Shown piece by piece: positions 9,554-19,387 of a DNA stretch of 64,000 nt. Numbering within the stretch: position 1 is the stretch's first letter; each line of letters starts with the position of its first letter. The notes below the pieces were generated by a model. That model had not been told where the DNA came from, ran no database searches, and worked only from the letters and a program-made list of their open reading frames with translations. The stretch is taken from the NCBI RefSeq assembly GCF_000472545.1, contig NZ_AWZV01000008.1, forward strand, positions 124,001-188,000, read 5' to 3'. The translations under genes and the position numbers were made by a program. Origin of the DNA: Burkholderia sp. WSM2232 (GTDB lineage Bacteria > Pseudomonadota > Gammaproteobacteria > Burkholderiales > Burkholderiaceae).

Positions 9554-11227
9554 TCACATGTTCGGATAATTCGGCCCGCCGCCGCCTTCGGGCGTGACCC
9601 ACACGATGTTTTGCGTCGGGTCCTTGATGTCGCAGGTCTTGCAATGCACGCAGTTCTGCGCGTTGATCACCAGCCGCTCGCCGCCATCGTCGTTCTTCAC
9701 GAACTCGTACACCGCAGCCGGGCAGTAGCGCGATTCCGGACCGGCATAGGTCTGCCAGTTCACGTTCACCGGCACCGTCGGATCCTTTAGCGTCAGATGC
9801 GCGGGCTGGTTCTCTTCGTGATTCGTGTTCGAGATGAACACCGAAGACAACCGGTCGAACGTGAGCTTGCCATCGGGCTTCGGATACACGATCGGCTTGC
9901 ACTGCGACGCAGGCTTGAGCATCTCGTGATCCCAATGCTGGTGATGTAGCGTCCAAGGCACGTTGCCGCCCAGCAGCTTCTGCTCGATGCCCACCATCAG
10001 CGTGCCAAGGTACAGGCCCTTGCTCATCCACTGCTTGAAATTGCGGGCCTTGTAGAGCTCCGTGTGCAGCCACGAGGTCTTGAAGCTCTCCGGGTACGCC
10101 GTGAGTTCGTCGCTCGTGCGGCCGGCCTGGACGGCTTCGAAGGCGGCATCGGCGGCCAGCATGCCGGTCTTGATTGCAGCGTGTGAGCCCTTGATGCGCG
10201 ACGCGTTCAGAAAGCCCGCGTCGTCGCCCACCAGCGCGCCGCCGGGGAATACCAGCTTCGGCAGCGACATCAGTCCGCCCGCGGTGATCGCGCGCGCGCC
10301 ATACGACACGCGTTTGCCGCCTTCGAGGAATTGGCGGATCGCCGGATGCGTCTTGTAGCGCTGGAATTCCTCGAACGGCGACAGGTACGGATTCGAATAA
10401 CCCAGACCCACCACGAAACCCACCACCACCTGGTTGTTGTCCATGTGGTAGAGGAACGAGCCGCCGTAGGTGTCGGTGTCGAGCGGCCAGCCGGCCGTGT
10501 GCATGACGAGCCCCGGCTTGTGCTTCGCAGGGTCGATCTCCCACAGCTCCTTGATGCCGATGCCGTAGACCTGCGGATCCACGCCCTCGCGCAGACTGAA
10601 CTTGTCGTTCAGTTGCCGGCCAAGATGCCCGCGCGCGCCTTCGCAGAAGAGCGTGTATTTCGCGTGCAGTTCCATGCCGAGCTGGAAGTTTTCGGTGGGT
10701 TGGCCGTCCTTGCCGATGCCGAGGTTGCCGGTCGCAACGCCTTTGACCGAGCCGTCGTCGTTATAAAGAATTTCGGCGGCGGGGAATCCCGGAAAGATTT
10801 CCACGCCCAGCGCCTCGGCCTGCTGACCCAGCCAGCGCGCGACGCTCGCGAGGCTGATCACGTAGTTGCCGTGGTTCTTGAAGTTGTCCGGCAGCGCCCA
10901 GTTCGGCACCGACTTCGCGCCGTTTTCCGACAGGAAGAGGAAACGGTCTTCGGTCACTTCCACGTCCAGAGGCGCGCCTTTTTCCTTCCAGTCGGGAATC
11001 AGTTCGGTGATGGCGCGCGGGTCCATGACCGCGCCGGAGAGGATGTGCGCCCCGATCTCCGAGCCTTTTTCCAGTACGCAGACGCCAAGCTCGACCCCCT
11101 TGTCGGCCGCCAGCTGCTTCAGGCGGATCGCGGCAGCGAGACCAGCCGGGCCGCCGCCGACGATCACGACGTCGTATTCCATCGACTCGCGCGGGCCATA
11201 CTGCTCGATGAGACTTGCGGGGGTCAT
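9554..11227 (-). CDS. Electron transfer flavoprotein-ubiquinone oxidoreductase
   Basis: A 557-residue membrane-associated iron-sulfur flavoprotein that passes electrons from acyl-CoA and amino-acid dehydrogenases, via ETF, to ubiquinone. Visible are the N-terminal FAD motif VVIVGGGPAGLAAAI, the family region GCKGVATGDLGIG-like GVATGNLGIGKDGQ, and the C-terminal 4Fe-4S cluster ligands in YCPAAVYEF and NCVHCKTCDIKDPTQNI. ATG at 11227 has GAGGAG just upstream. Transcribed divergently from the SDR gene across a 188-base spacer. The 85 bases after its stop hold a degenerate gttcac/gttcgc repeat with no gene. Confidence 0.96.
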   Translation of the reverse strand: MTPASLIEQYGPRESMEYDVVIVGGGPAGLAAAIRLKQLAADKGVELGVCVLEKGSEIGAHILSGAVMDPRAITELIPDWKEKGAPLDVEVTEDRFLFLSENGAKSVPNWALPDNFKNHGNYVISLASVARWLGQQAEALGVEIFPGFPAAEILYNDDGSVKGVATGNLGIGKDGQPTENFQLGMELHAKYTLFCEGARGHLGRQLNDKFSLREGVDPQVYGIGIKELWEIDPAKHKPGLVMHTAGWPLDTDTYGGSFLYHMDNNQVVVGFVVGLGYSNPYLSPFEEFQRYKTHPAIRQFLEGGKRVSYGARAITAGGLMSLPKLVFPGGALVGDDAGFLNASRIKGSHAAIKTGMLAADAAFEAVQAGRTSDELTAYPESFKTSWLHTELYKARNFKQWMSKGLYLGTLMVGIEQKLLGGNVPWTLHHQHWDHEMLKPASQCKPIVYPKPDGKLTFDRLSSVFISNTNHEENQPAHLTLKDPTVPVNVNWQTYAGPESRYCPAAVYEFVKNDDGGERLVINAQNCVHCKTCDIKDPTQNIVWVTPEGGGGPNYPNM

Positions 11228-11415
11228 TGATGCTCCTCTTACCGTTAGAATGCTTTTTTCGGGATCGTATTGTGGGCGATGGATTCTTGCACCGCAACCG
11301 GATCAGCAGAGATTAGCACGCTCGTTCTATTTCTGTGATACGGTATTGACCCGAGCTCAACGCCCGGCCGCAACCGGCAACCGCATCCGTAACTACCACC
11401 GAACAAGGAACGACA

Positions 11416-12192
11416 ATGGGCCGTTCGATCAATCTGGAAGGCAAGGTCGCGCTGATAACCGGCGCCTCGAGCGGGTTGGGCAAGCGCTTTGCGCAAGTGT
11501 TGTCGCAGGCGGGCGCCAAGGTCGTGCTGGCGAGCCGGCGCACCGAGCGGCTTAAGGAACTGCGCGCCGAGATCGAGGCGTCGGGCGGCGCGGCGCACGT
11601 CGTCTCGCTGGACGTGACCGACTATCAAAGCATCAAGGCCGCCGTCGCGCATGCGGAGACGGAGGCGGGCACCATCGACATTCTGGTGAACAACTCAGGT
11701 GTGTCCACCACGCAGAAGCTCTCTGAGGTCACGCCGGCCGACTTCGAATACGTGTTCGACACAAATACGCGCGGCGCATTCTTCGTCGCACAGGAAGTGG
11801 CCAAGCGCATGATCATGCGCGGCAACAATGCGCAAAAGCCGTCCTACCGCATCATCAATATTGCGTCCATGGCGGGCTTGCGGGTGCTGCCGCAAATCGG
11901 CCTGTATTCGATGAGCAAGGCAGCCGTCGTGCACATGACCAAGGCGATGGCGCTCGAATGGGGCAAGCACGGCATCAACGTGAATGCGATCTGTCCGGGC
12001 TATATCGACACGGAGATCAACCATCACCACTGGTCGACCGAGCAGGGGCAAAAGCTCGTGTCGATGCTGCCGCGCCATCGCGTGGGCAAGCCTGACGACC
12101 TGGACGGGCTCCTGCTGCTGCTCGCGGCGGACGAATCGCAGTTCATCAACGGCTCGGTGATCGCCGCCGACGACGGCTTCGGTCTCGCGTGA
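11416..12192 (+). CDS. Short-chain dehydrogenase/reductase
   Basis: A 258-residue classical SDR. It has the cofactor motif TGASSGLGKRF, NNSG, and the catalytic Ser-Tyr-Lys set (NIASMAG; YSMSK), followed by NAICPGYIDTEIN. The arginines after the second beta strand (ASRRTERL) favour NADP(H). Substrate is not deducible; a 3-hydroxyacyl-CoA or ketoacyl substrate fits its position between ETF-QO and a thioesterase gene. ATG at 11416 follows AAGGAA. The thioesterase gene begins 92 bases downstream. Confidence 0.92.
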   Translation: MGRSINLEGKVALITGASSGLGKRFAQVLSQAGAKVVLASRRTERLKELRAEIEASGGAAHVVSLDVTDYQSIKAAVAHAETEAGTIDILVNNSGVSTTQKLSEVTPADFEYVFDTNTRGAFFVAQEVAKRMIMRGNNAQKPSYRIINIASMAGLRVLPQIGLYSMSKAAVVHMTKAMALEWGKHGINVNAICPGYIDTEINHHHWSTEQGQKLVSMLPRHRVGKPDDLDGLLLLLAADESQFINGSVIAADDGFGLA

Positions 12193-12284
12193 GCTTTCGC
12201 GCGTTGCCGCCTTGCGGCGTTACCGCTTGACCGGGGCCGATGCGGGCCCTCAATCACAGAAGAAGCAGGAAAAGTAGAAGCACA

Positions 12285-12728
12285 ATGAGCGATTTTCATG
12301 CAGTTTTCGAGATGTCCATGCCGATCCGCTGGGGCGACATGGACGCGTTCGGCCATGTGAACAACACGGTCTATTTCCGCTACATGGAGCAGGTACGCAT
12401 TTCCTGGTTCGAGCACCTCGGTTTGACCGGCAGCAACGCGGACGGCCAGGGACCGGTGATCGTCAATGCCTCGATGGAATTTCTCAGGCAACTGCATTAT
12501 CCCGGCGACGTGATCGGCCGCATGAGCGTCGCGACGCCCGGCCGCAGCAGTTTCGACACCGGCTTCGAGCTGGTGCGCGCGGACGATCCGAACACCGTTT
12601 ATGCGCGCGGCGCCGCCCGTTGCGTGTGGATCGACTACGCGGCCGGCAAGTCGGTGCCGGTGCCCGACCTGCTGCGCGCGACCATTGAGCGAGCCGCTCT
12701 CGTGAAAACGGCCGAACCGGCCGCGTAA
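12285..12728 (+). CDS. Hotdog-fold acyl-CoA thioesterase (4-hydroxybenzoyl-CoA thioesterase type)
   Basis: A 147-residue single hotdog-domain protein that probably hydrolyses an acyl-CoA thioester. The signature RWGDMDAFGHVNNTVYFRYMEQ contains the catalytic Asp of the 4HBT/YbgC group. Length is normal. ATG at 12285; a longer frame from 12240 is basic and lacks family sequence. It lies just downstream of the SDR in the same orientation and converges with the PAS-LuxR gene, whose stop is only 24 bases away. Confidence 0.9.
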   Translation: MSDFHAVFEMSMPIRWGDMDAFGHVNNTVYFRYMEQVRISWFEHLGLTGSNADGQGPVIVNASMEFLRQLHYPGDVIGRMSVATPGRSSFDTGFELVRADDPNTVYARGAARCVWIDYAAGKSVPVPDLLRATIERAALVKTAEPAA

Positions 12729-12752
12729 ATTCGCGAAGTGCGGCGGCCGCGC

Positions 12753-13298
12753 TCAGTGGCCGAGCAGACGTTGCAGCAGCTCTGTCGCATTCCCGGTATC
12801 GTATTTGCGCATCAGGCGGGCGCGGTATACGTCCACCGTTCGCGGGCTGATGTCGAGCGCCCGTCCAATCTGCTTGCTGGTTTTTCCCGTCACCAGTTGC
12901 GCGGCGACTTCGCGCTCGCGAGGCGTGAGTTCCACGGCTACGCGCCGCGTCGCGCTCAAATCTTCAAAAGTCCAGACGCCCGCCGCGTGCGGGTCGGTGC
13001 GCCGCTGCGCGCGGCCCGTCACGTGGCACCAGAACAGTTCGCCGTTGGCGCGCTTCATGATGCGGTCGTCGGCGTAACTGCCTTGCGCGGTCATGATGGG
13101 CGGAATGCGTGCGCCGATCCGCTCGAATTCGTCCGCGGACGGGTAAAGTATCTGGAACGACTGGCCGAGCAGCGTCTCGCGCGGGCAGCCGAAAATCGAC
13201 GCAAGCTCGTCATTGCAATCTTCGATAATGCGTTCGCGCGACAGCACGAGCCCGATCGGCGCGAGATGAAAAGCGGTTTGATAATCCAGTGCGGGCAT
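12753..13298 (-). CDS. PAS-LuxR type transcriptional regulator
   Basis: A 181-residue DNA-binding protein with an N-terminal PAS domain (about residues 5-115; [24 protein letters not shown]-like [12 protein letters not shown]) and a C-terminal LuxR/GerE helix-turn-helix ([40 protein letters not shown]). There is no receiver domain, so the signal is probably sensed by the PAS domain itself. ATG at 13298 has a poor ribosome site; an ATG at 13343 would add 15 residues. It is divergent from the CoA-transferase genes across 240 bases and may regulate them (inference). Confidence 0.87.
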   Translation of the reverse strand: MPALDYQTAFHLAPIGLVLSRERIIEDCNDELASIFGCPRETLLGQSFQILYPSADEFERIGARIPPIMTAQGSYADDRIMKRANGELFWCHVTGRAQRRTDPHAAGVWTFEDLSATRRVAVELTPREREVAAQLVTGKTSKQIGRALDISPRTVDVYRARLMRKYDTGNATELLQRLLGH

Positions 13299-13538
13299 GG
13301 GCTGGCGGCAAGTACTTATGTATTTTTGCGTATTGTGCCGCATGGCACGGCGAGCGTACTCTTTCGGGCACATGAGAACGCGGTGAGGCGTCCGTGGCGG
13401 CGTGTGCGAGCATTGGTCCTGGCTTCGCACCCACTGCCTCGCGGGCGACTGCAGCGACGTGTCGGGCCACCGCCTGTACGCGTCACATGGGCCGCCACAA
13501 AACCGGTTTCGGGTTTCCATAAAGGAAGGGACATACTG

Positions 13539-14243
13539 ATGAACAAGGTCTATCCAGGCGCCGCCGAGGCGCTGAAAGACATCGTCAAGGACGGGCAGAC
13601 GTTCGCCGTCGGCGGCTTCGGCCTGTGCGGCATTCCCGAGGCGCTGATTGCGGCGCTGCGCGACACAAAGGTGCAGGGCATCACGTGCATTAGCAACAAC
13701 GCGGGTGTCGACGGTTTCGGCCTCGGCTTGCTGCTCGAAACGCGCCAGATCAAGAAGATGATTTCGTCGTATGTCGGCGAGAACAAGGAGTTCGAGCGCC
13801 AGTACCTGGCTGGTGAGCTCGAGCTCGAATTCACGCCGCAGGGCACGCTCGCGGAGAAGCTGCGAGCGGGCGGCTCGGGCATTCCGGCCTTCTTCACGAA
13901 CACGGGCTACGGCACGCTGATCGCCGAGGGCAAGGAAACCCGCCAGTTCGGCGAGAACCACTACGTGCTCGAACATTCGCTGACGGCGGATATTGCGCTC
14001 GTCAAGGCATGGAAGGCCGACAAGTCGGGCAACCTGATCTATCGCCGCACGGCGCGCAACTTCAACCCGATGTGCGCAATGGCCGGCCGGATCACGGTGG
14101 CGGAAGTCGAGGAAATCGTCGAGGTGGGCGAGCTTGATCCGGACGCGATCCATACGCCTGGCATCTTCGTTCAGCGCATCGTGTTGAATGCGCATCCGGA
14201 AAAACGCATCGAACAACGCGTCGTCCGCGCGAAAGGAGACTGA
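13539..14243 (+). CDS. 3-oxoacid CoA-transferase, subunit A
   Basis: Alpha subunit of succinyl-CoA:3-ketoacid CoA-transferase, which activates acetoacetate for catabolism. The 234 residues include the CoA-binding start [31 protein letters not shown], and [19 protein letters not shown] at 13539 is preceded by AAGGAAGGG. The beta-subunit gene begins two bases after the stop, the usual scoAB arrangement. Other CoA-transferases with a different acid substrate share this fold, so acetoacetate is inferred from similarity. Confidence 0.93.
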   Translation: MNKVYPGAAEALKDIVKDGQTFAVGGFGLCGIPEALIAALRDTKVQGITCISNNAGVDGFGLGLLLETRQIKKMISSYVGENKEFERQYLAGELELEFTPQGTLAEKLRAGGSGIPAFFTNTGYGTLIAEGKETRQFGENHYVLEHSLTADIALVKAWKADKSGNLIYRRTARNFNPMCAMAGRITVAEVEEIVEVGELDPDAIHTPGIFVQRIVLNAHPEKRIEQRVVRAKGD

Positions 14244-14245
14244 TC

Positions 14246-14887
14246 ATGGCATGGACTCGTGACGAAATGGCCGCGCGCGCGGCGAAGGAATTGCAGGACG
14301 GCTTTTACGTGAATCTCGGCATCGGCCTGCCGACGCTGGTGGCTAACCATGTGCCGCCGGGTGTCGAAGTGTGGCTGCAATCCGAGAACGGGCTGCTTGG
14401 CATCGGCCCCTCGCCGACCGAAGAAGAAGTGGACGCCGATCTCATTAACGCGGGCAAGCAGACGGTGACCACGCTGCCGGGCTCGTCGATTTTCTCGTCG
14501 GCGGACTCGTTTGCGATGATCCGCGGCGGCCACATCAACCTGGCGATCCTCGGCGCGATGCAGATCAGCAAGAAGGGGGATCTGGCCAACTGGATGATTC
14601 CCGGCAAGATGATCAAGGGTATGGGCGGCGCGATGGATCTGGTCGCGGGCGTCAAGCGCGTGGTGGTCCTGATGGAGCACGTCGCGAAGGGTGACCAGCA
14701 CAAGATCCTCGAAGAATGCACATTGCCGCTGACAGGCGTGGGCGTGGTCGATCAGATCATCACCGACCTGGGCGTGATCGAAGTCACGGACGACGGCCTC
14801 AAGGTGACTGAACTGGCGCCGGGCGTGAGCGTCGACGAGATCAAGGCAAAGACGGGCGCGCCGCTGGACGTGAGCGCGGTGAGCTGA
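14246..14887 (+). CDS. 3-oxoacid CoA-transferase, subunit B
   Basis: Beta subunit (213 residues) carrying the catalytic glutamate in [12 protein letters not shown], plus the family start [19 protein letters not shown] and the [13 protein letters not shown] segment. It forms the active enzyme with subunit A directly upstream. The C-terminal [20 protein letters not shown] is typical. Transcription ends at the strong hairpin about 130 bases downstream. Confidence 0.94.
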   Translation: MAWTRDEMAARAAKELQDGFYVNLGIGLPTLVANHVPPGVEVWLQSENGLLGIGPSPTEEEVDADLINAGKQTVTTLPGSSIFSSADSFAMIRGGHINLAILGAMQISKKGDLANWMIPGKMIKGMGGAMDLVAGVKRVVVLMEHVAKGDQHKILEECTLPLTGVGVVDQIITDLGVIEVTDDGLKVTELAPGVSVDEIKAKTGAPLDVSAVS

Positions 14888-15013
14888 TTGGAGGTTGCGA
14901 GGGCCGTTGCCGCGCCGGTGACGCCGGAGCAGCAACGGCCGCTCTGCACGCCGGCGTGCATGCTCGAGCTGGGCGTGCAGCGTGCAGGTGCAGTACAAGT
15001 GAAGTGCAGTTGA

Positions 15014-15050
15014 AGCGGACGAGACGCAAGTCTCGTCCGCTTTTTCTTTT
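15014..15050 (+). terminator. Rho-independent terminator after the CoA-transferase genes
   Basis: A perfect 12-bp stem (AGCGGACGAGAC with its complement) closes a GCAA loop and is followed by a T-rich run ending at 15050. It is the only feature I see in the 335-base gap 14888-15222 apart from imperfect gtgcag-type repeats before it. Confidence 0.93.
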
Positions 15051-15222
15051 CCGGCGAACGTTCTGCCATGCCTGTCCTATGCCGTTTGGCCGATCGTTGC
15101 GTTGCGCAAAGCGGTTTACAATCGTCCGCAGGCATTAATCGAAAGTCGCCCCGTGCCGCTTCTCACCGCGTTGCGTCCGCGCTAATGGGCGGAGCCGGGC
15201 AGCGCTTTTGCAAGGACCACAA

Positions 15223-16134
15223 ATGACAGCAACGACAGCCTTCGCAGGTGAGCCGCCTACGCCTCGTCAACGTTATGTGCAATGCGCGAGCGCGGCGGGC
15301 CTGCATCGTATCGCCTACACCGAGTGGGGCGATCCGGACAACCCGCGCGTGCTGGTGTGCGTGCATGGCCTGACGCGTTCCGGGCGCGATTTCGACCGGC
15401 TGGCCGCGCAGTTTGCCGGTACCTACCGCGTGGTTTGTCCGGATGTGGTCGGACGCGGCTTGTCGTCATGGCTCGCCAATCCAAACCTGTATGGCGTGCC
15501 GCAATATGTGGCCGACATGGTCACGCTGATCGCTCGCCTGAACGTGGAAACGGTGGACTGGTTCGGCACGTCCATGGGCGGGCTGATCGGGCTCGGTCTC
15601 GCAGGCCTCGCTGATATGCCCATCCGCAAGCTGTTGTTGAACGACGTCGGCCCGCATCTGGAGCCGGAAGCCGTCAAACGTATCGGCGATTATCTTGGCA
15701 AGCCCGTGCGTTTCGACTCGCTGCGGCAAGGCGTCGACCACGCGGCGTTTCTTGCGCGCACCTTCGGCCCGCTCACGCCGGACGAATGGCGCGAGATCAA
15801 TACGCCACTGCTGCGCGAGGAAAACGGCACGTGGCTGTTCCGATACGATCCGCGCATCGCCCAGCCTTTTTCCGCGACCACCGAAGAAACCGCGAGACTC
15901 GGCGAGGCCGCGCTATGGCATTCGCTCGCGTCCTTCCAGGGGCCGGTGCTGGTGGTGAGAGGCGAGTCGTCCGACTTGTTGTCGCGTGAAACGGTCGCGA
16001 AGATGGTCGAGACAGGGCGTGCCGTTTCGAGCGTCGAAATCAGCGGTGTCGGACATGCGCCGGCGTTTCTGTCGGCAGATCAGATTGAGATCGCGCGGCG
16101 CTTCTTTATCGGCGCCGGCAGCGACGCGTCATAA
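15223..16134 (+). CDS. Alpha/beta-hydrolase
   Basis: A 303-residue hydrolase with HGLTRSGRDFDRL (oxyanion hole), nucleophile elbow FGTSMGGLIG (Ser in GTSMGG), acid in VVRGESSDLLS and a late histidine in SGVGHAPAF. Substrate unknown. The ATG at 15223 has AAGGA nine bases upstream; a TTG at 15208 is less likely. It is followed after 80 bases by the RidA gene and then relA, all in the same direction. Confidence 0.88.
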   Translation: MTATTAFAGEPPTPRQRYVQCASAAGLHRIAYTEWGDPDNPRVLVCVHGLTRSGRDFDRLAAQFAGTYRVVCPDVVGRGLSSWLANPNLYGVPQYVADMVTLIARLNVETVDWFGTSMGGLIGLGLAGLADMPIRKLLLNDVGPHLEPEAVKRIGDYLGKPVRFDSLRQGVDHAAFLARTFGPLTPDEWREINTPLLREENGTWLFRYDPRIAQPFSATTEETARLGEAALWHSLASFQGPVLVVRGESSDLLSRETVAKMVETGRAVSSVEISGVGHAPAFLSADQIEIARRFFIGAGSDAS

Positions 16135-16214
16135 TATGCAGTTGCGCGTGGCGCCTGAGCGTCATGCAAGCCGCATTTCTCTTCAACTCTCTTCTATCTA
16201 CATCAGGATCTTCC

Positions 16215-16568
16215 ATGGCAGTCATTCGTCACCATGTCGGCAAGCGTCTCTCGGAAATTGCCGTGCACAACGGCACCGTGTACCTCGCCGGCCAGATCGC
16301 GGAAGACGCGGACCAGGACATTACGGGCCAGACGCGCGAAGTGCTCGGCCATATCGACCGTCTGCTTGCCGAGGTGAACAGCGACAAAGCGCATCTGCTG
16401 TCGGTGCAGATCTATATCTCGGACATGGCGCACTTCGCCGGCATGAACGCGGTGTGGGACGAGTGGGTCGCACAAGGCGCCACGCCGCCGCGCGCCACCG
16501 TGGAAGCCCGGCTTGCGAACCCGAAGTGTCTGGTCGAAATTGTCGTGGTCGCGGCGCAGCGTAGCTAG
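16215..16568 (+). CDS. RidA/YjgF family protein
   Basis: A 117-residue member of the Rid family, which hydrolyses reactive enamine/imine intermediates from PLP enzymes. It has the conserved VYLAGQIAED, QVQIYISDMAHF-like VQIYISDMAHFAGMNAVWDE, and the substrate-site arginine in PPRATVEARL with the final VEIVVVA. ATG at 16215 follows AGGA. It is close enough to relA (95 bases) to be in one transcript. Confidence 0.93.
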   Translation: MAVIRHHVGKRLSEIAVHNGTVYLAGQIAEDADQDITGQTREVLGHIDRLLAEVNSDKAHLLSVQIYISDMAHFAGMNAVWDEWVAQGATPPRATVEARLANPKCLVEIVVVAAQRS

Positions 16569-16662
16569 CCACGGCAGCTATTCCGGCAGCCGGGCCGCGC
16601 AGGACCTGGCTGTTGCAGTTGAAATTCCGTTGATTTGCCTCGCCCCACTGGGGCGCCGCACC

Positions 16663-18906
16663 ATGAATACCGAAACCGTTACGAGCGCGCCGCATCCCCT
16701 CCCGTCTTTCGACGAAGCGATGGCATTCGTACGGCAGCACGCGGGCGAGGTGCGCCTGTCCTCTGGCGAATTGCTGGCGGATCACGCGGCGGGCACCGCG
16801 TCCATCATGCGTACGCTCAATGTCGATCCGCCGGCCGTGCTGGCGGCGGCGCTGTTCGCCTTGACGCCGCACTTGCAGGACCCGGAGCGCCTGATCGCCG
16901 ACAACTTCGGCGAAGAGGTCGCACAACTGGTCGGCGACGTGCGCAAGCTGCTGCGCCTTGGCACCGTGAGCCTGCGCGCGGCGCAGAATGCAATGCCCGA
17001 AGCGGGGCGCGACGCGCAGGCCGCGCGGCGCGCGCAGGTCGAGGCGTTACGCAAGATGCTGCTGGCGTTCGCGCAGGACATCCGCGTGGTGTTGATCCGG
17101 CTCGCTTCGCGGCTGCAGTCGCTGCGCTATTACGCGGCGGCAAAGCTCACGCCTACGCCGGACGTCGCACGCGAGACGCTCGATATTTACGCGCCGCTTG
17201 CCAACCGTCTGGGCATCTGGCAACTGAAGTGGGAGCTCGAGGACCTCGCGTTCCGCTTCGAGGAGCCAGTCGTCTACAAGCGCATCGCGAAGCTGCTCGA
17301 CGAGAAGCGCGTCGAGCGCGAAAGCTATGTGGCGCAGGCCATTGAACGCCTGCAGCAGGAACTCGCCGCCGCCAACATACGCGCGGAGGTGAGCGGGCGG
17401 CCGAAGCATATCTACAGCATCTGGCGCAAGATGCGCGGCAAGGAGCTCGACTTCGCGGAACTGTACGACGTGCGTGCGTTTCGCGTAATCGTGCCCGACA
17501 TCAAAGACTGCTACACCGTGCTCGGTATCGTGCACAACCTGTGGCAGCCGGTGCCCAAAGAGTTCGACGACTACATCTCGCGGCCCAAGCCGAACGGCTA
17601 CAAGTCGTTGCACACAGTCGTGATCGGCGACGACGGCCGCGCATTCGAAGTGCAGATCCGCACTCACGACATGCATCAGTTCGCGGAATACGGCGTGGCC
17701 GCGCACTGGCGCTACAAGGAGGCCGGCACGCGCGGTTACGGCGGGCAGTTCGCCGCCAACGAGAAGTACGACGAGAAAATTGCGTGGCTGCGCCAACTGC
17801 TCGCGTGGAAAGACGACGTGTCCGAAGGCGAGCACGGCGAAAAGCGTGCGGCGCAGCCGTGGGAGCAACTGCGGCAGGCCACGCTCGACGACGACCACAT
17901 CTACGTGCTGACGCCGCAGGCCCGTGTGATCGCGTTGCCGCACGGCGCGACCCCGGTCGATTTCGCGTACCACCTGCATAGCGAGTTGGGGCACAGGTGC
18001 CGCGGCGCGCGGGTGGACGGCGCAATGGTGCCGCTCAACACGCAGTTGCAGAACGGCCAGACGGTCGAGATCGTCGCGGTGAAAGAGGGGGGGCCGTCGC
18101 GCGACTGGTTGAACCCGCAACTGGGCTATTTGCATAGCCCGCGCGCACGCCAGAAGGTGCGCGCCTGGTTCAATGCGGTTGAATTGCAGGAGCACATTGC
18201 GAGCGGCCGCGCGATGGTCGAAAAGACCTTGCAGCGCGAGGGCAAGACTTCGGTCAACCTGGATCAGCTTGCCGCCAAACTGGGCTTCAAGACGACCGAC
18301 GATCTGTTCTCGGTGGTGGGCAAGGAAGAGTTCAGTTTGCGGCTCGTCGAACAGGCGTTGCACGATGCGCCGCCGCCCGAACCGGCGGTCGAGGCGCCGG
18401 AGCACTTCGAGAAGCGCAGCAGCGGCGCCAGCGTCGCGCGGGGCGCATCGACGGGCGTGCTGGTGGTGGGTGTCGACGCACTGCTCACGCAGCTTGCGCG
18501 CTGTTGCCGGCCGGCGCCGCCCGACGACATTTCGGGCTTCGTGACGCGCGGCAAGGGCATGTCGATTCACCGCAGCGATTGCCCGACGTTCATGCGCATG
18601 GCCGAGCGCGCGCCGGAGCGGGTGCTGCAAACGGCGTGGTCGGCGGATGTGATGAGCGGCCGGGGGCAGTCCGTTTATCCGGTCGACCTGTCGATCGAGG
18701 CCACCGACCGCCAGGGGCTGCTGCGCGATATCTCGGAAGTGTTCGCGCGCGAAAAAATGAATGTGATCGGTGTGAAGACGCAGACGCGCCGCAATGCCGC
18801 GTTCATGCAGTTTACCGTCGAGGTTTCTAGTGCCGCGCAAATACAGCGCGCCTGCACGCTGCTCGGTGAAGTGACTGGCGTTGTGCGTGCATCGCGCAAA
18901 GGCTGA
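16663..18906 (+). CDS. relA: (p)ppGpp synthetase RelA, hydrolase domain degenerate
   Basis: Ribosome-associated alarmone synthetase of the stringent response, 747 residues. Order: pseudo-HD domain (~40-200), synthetase (~245-360), TGS (~415-475), helical/zinc-finger region with CCRPAPPDDISGF, and ACT (~665-745). In the HD domain the hydrolase HD pair is replaced (AALFALTPHL), and the synthetase carries EFDDYIS, the acidic EXDD motif typical of monofunctional RelA rather than the RXKD of SpoT. Synthetase residues are present in GRPKHIYSIWRKM, PNGYKSLHT and EYGVAAHWRYKE. ATG at 16663. Confidence 0.95.
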   Translation: MNTETVTSAPHPLPSFDEAMAFVRQHAGEVRLSSGELLADHAAGTASIMRTLNVDPPAVLAAALFALTPHLQDPERLIADNFGEEVAQLVGDVRKLLRLGTVSLRAAQNAMPEAGRDAQAARRAQVEALRKMLLAFAQDIRVVLIRLASRLQSLRYYAAAKLTPTPDVARETLDIYAPLANRLGIWQLKWELEDLAFRFEEPVVYKRIAKLLDEKRVERESYVAQAIERLQQELAAANIRAEVSGRPKHIYSIWRKMRGKELDFAELYDVRAFRVIVPDIKDCYTVLGIVHNLWQPVPKEFDDYISRPKPNGYKSLHTVVIGDDGRAFEVQIRTHDMHQFAEYGVAAHWRYKEAGTRGYGGQFAANEKYDEKIAWLRQLLAWKDDVSEGEHGEKRAAQPWEQLRQATLDDDHIYVLTPQARVIALPHGATPVDFAYHLHSELGHRCRGARVDGAMVPLNTQLQNGQTVEIVAVKEGGPSRDWLNPQLGYLHSPRARQKVRAWFNAVELQEHIASGRAMVEKTLQREGKTSVNLDQLAAKLGFKTTDDLFSVVGKEEFSLRLVEQALHDAPPPEPAVEAPEHFEKRSSGASVARGASTGVLVVGVDALLTQLARCCRPAPPDDISGFVTRGKGMSIHRSDCPTFMRMAERAPERVLQTAWSADVMSGRGQSVYPVDLSIEATDRQGLLRDISEVFAREKMNVIGVKTQTRRNAAFMQFTVEVSSAAQIQRACTLLGEVTGVVRASRKG

Positions 18907-19003
18907 GAACGAATGAGGGCAATGAGTCGTGCGAATGCAGACGTTACATGAGTCGCGGCAAAGTCCGCGAGTGCGGGATGGTCAAGCCGATGCGTGAAAG
19001 TAC

Positions 19004-19032
19004 TTGCCAAGCAGTGTGGGGCTCCATATAAT
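19004..19032 (+). promoter_or_regulatory. Sigma-70 promoter of tRNA-Val
   Basis: TTGCCA at 19004-19009 and a consensus TATAAT at 19027-19032 are separated by 17 bases. Transcription should start about 19039, five bases before the tRNA. Confidence 0.85.
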
Positions 19033-19043
19033 CTCGTTTCTTC

Positions 19044-19120
19044 AGGCTCGTAGCTCAGCTGGTTAGAGCACCACCTTGACATGGTGGGGGTCGTTGGTTC
19101 GAGTCCAATCGAGCCTACCA
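19044..19120 (+). tRNA. tRNA-Val (anticodon GAC)
   Basis: A 77-base cloverleaf: acceptor AGGCTCG pairs with CGAGCCT before discriminator A and an encoded CCA. The D arm is GCTCAGCTGGTTAGAGC, the anticodon stem CCACC/GGTGG frames loop TTGACAT giving anticodon GAC, and the T arm contains GGTTCGAGTCC. It reads GUC and GUU valine codons. Confidence 0.98.
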
Positions 19121-19297
19121 ACGAAAAAGAAACTTCGGCATTGCCGGGGTTTCGCAAACTGCAGTAAGCGCCTGTGGCGCAATAGGCGAATACGGCGAAG
19201 GGCGATACGGTTATGGCACCGCGAACGTTGACCGAAACCACTTCGGAGCGACGCTAGTCGAGGACCACTTTCGCCAGTGCAGTTTGCAGGAAATGTG

Positions 19298-19332
19298 AAT
19301 GCGGCCCCTCGAAAGCGGGGCCGCATTTTTTT
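19298..19332 (+). terminator. Terminator or attenuator between tRNA-Val and thrS
   Basis: An 11-bp stem (19298-19308 with 19317-19327) closes an 8-base TCGAAAGC loop and runs into a T tract. It ends about 56 bases before the thrS start, so it either terminates the tRNA transcript or controls readthrough into thrS. The upstream 175 bases after the tRNA contain no gene. Confidence 0.85.
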
Positions 19333-19387
19333 TGGCTTTTTCACCTGGTTGTATGTGCCGCCGCCGGTCGGCGCCATGGAGAACGCA

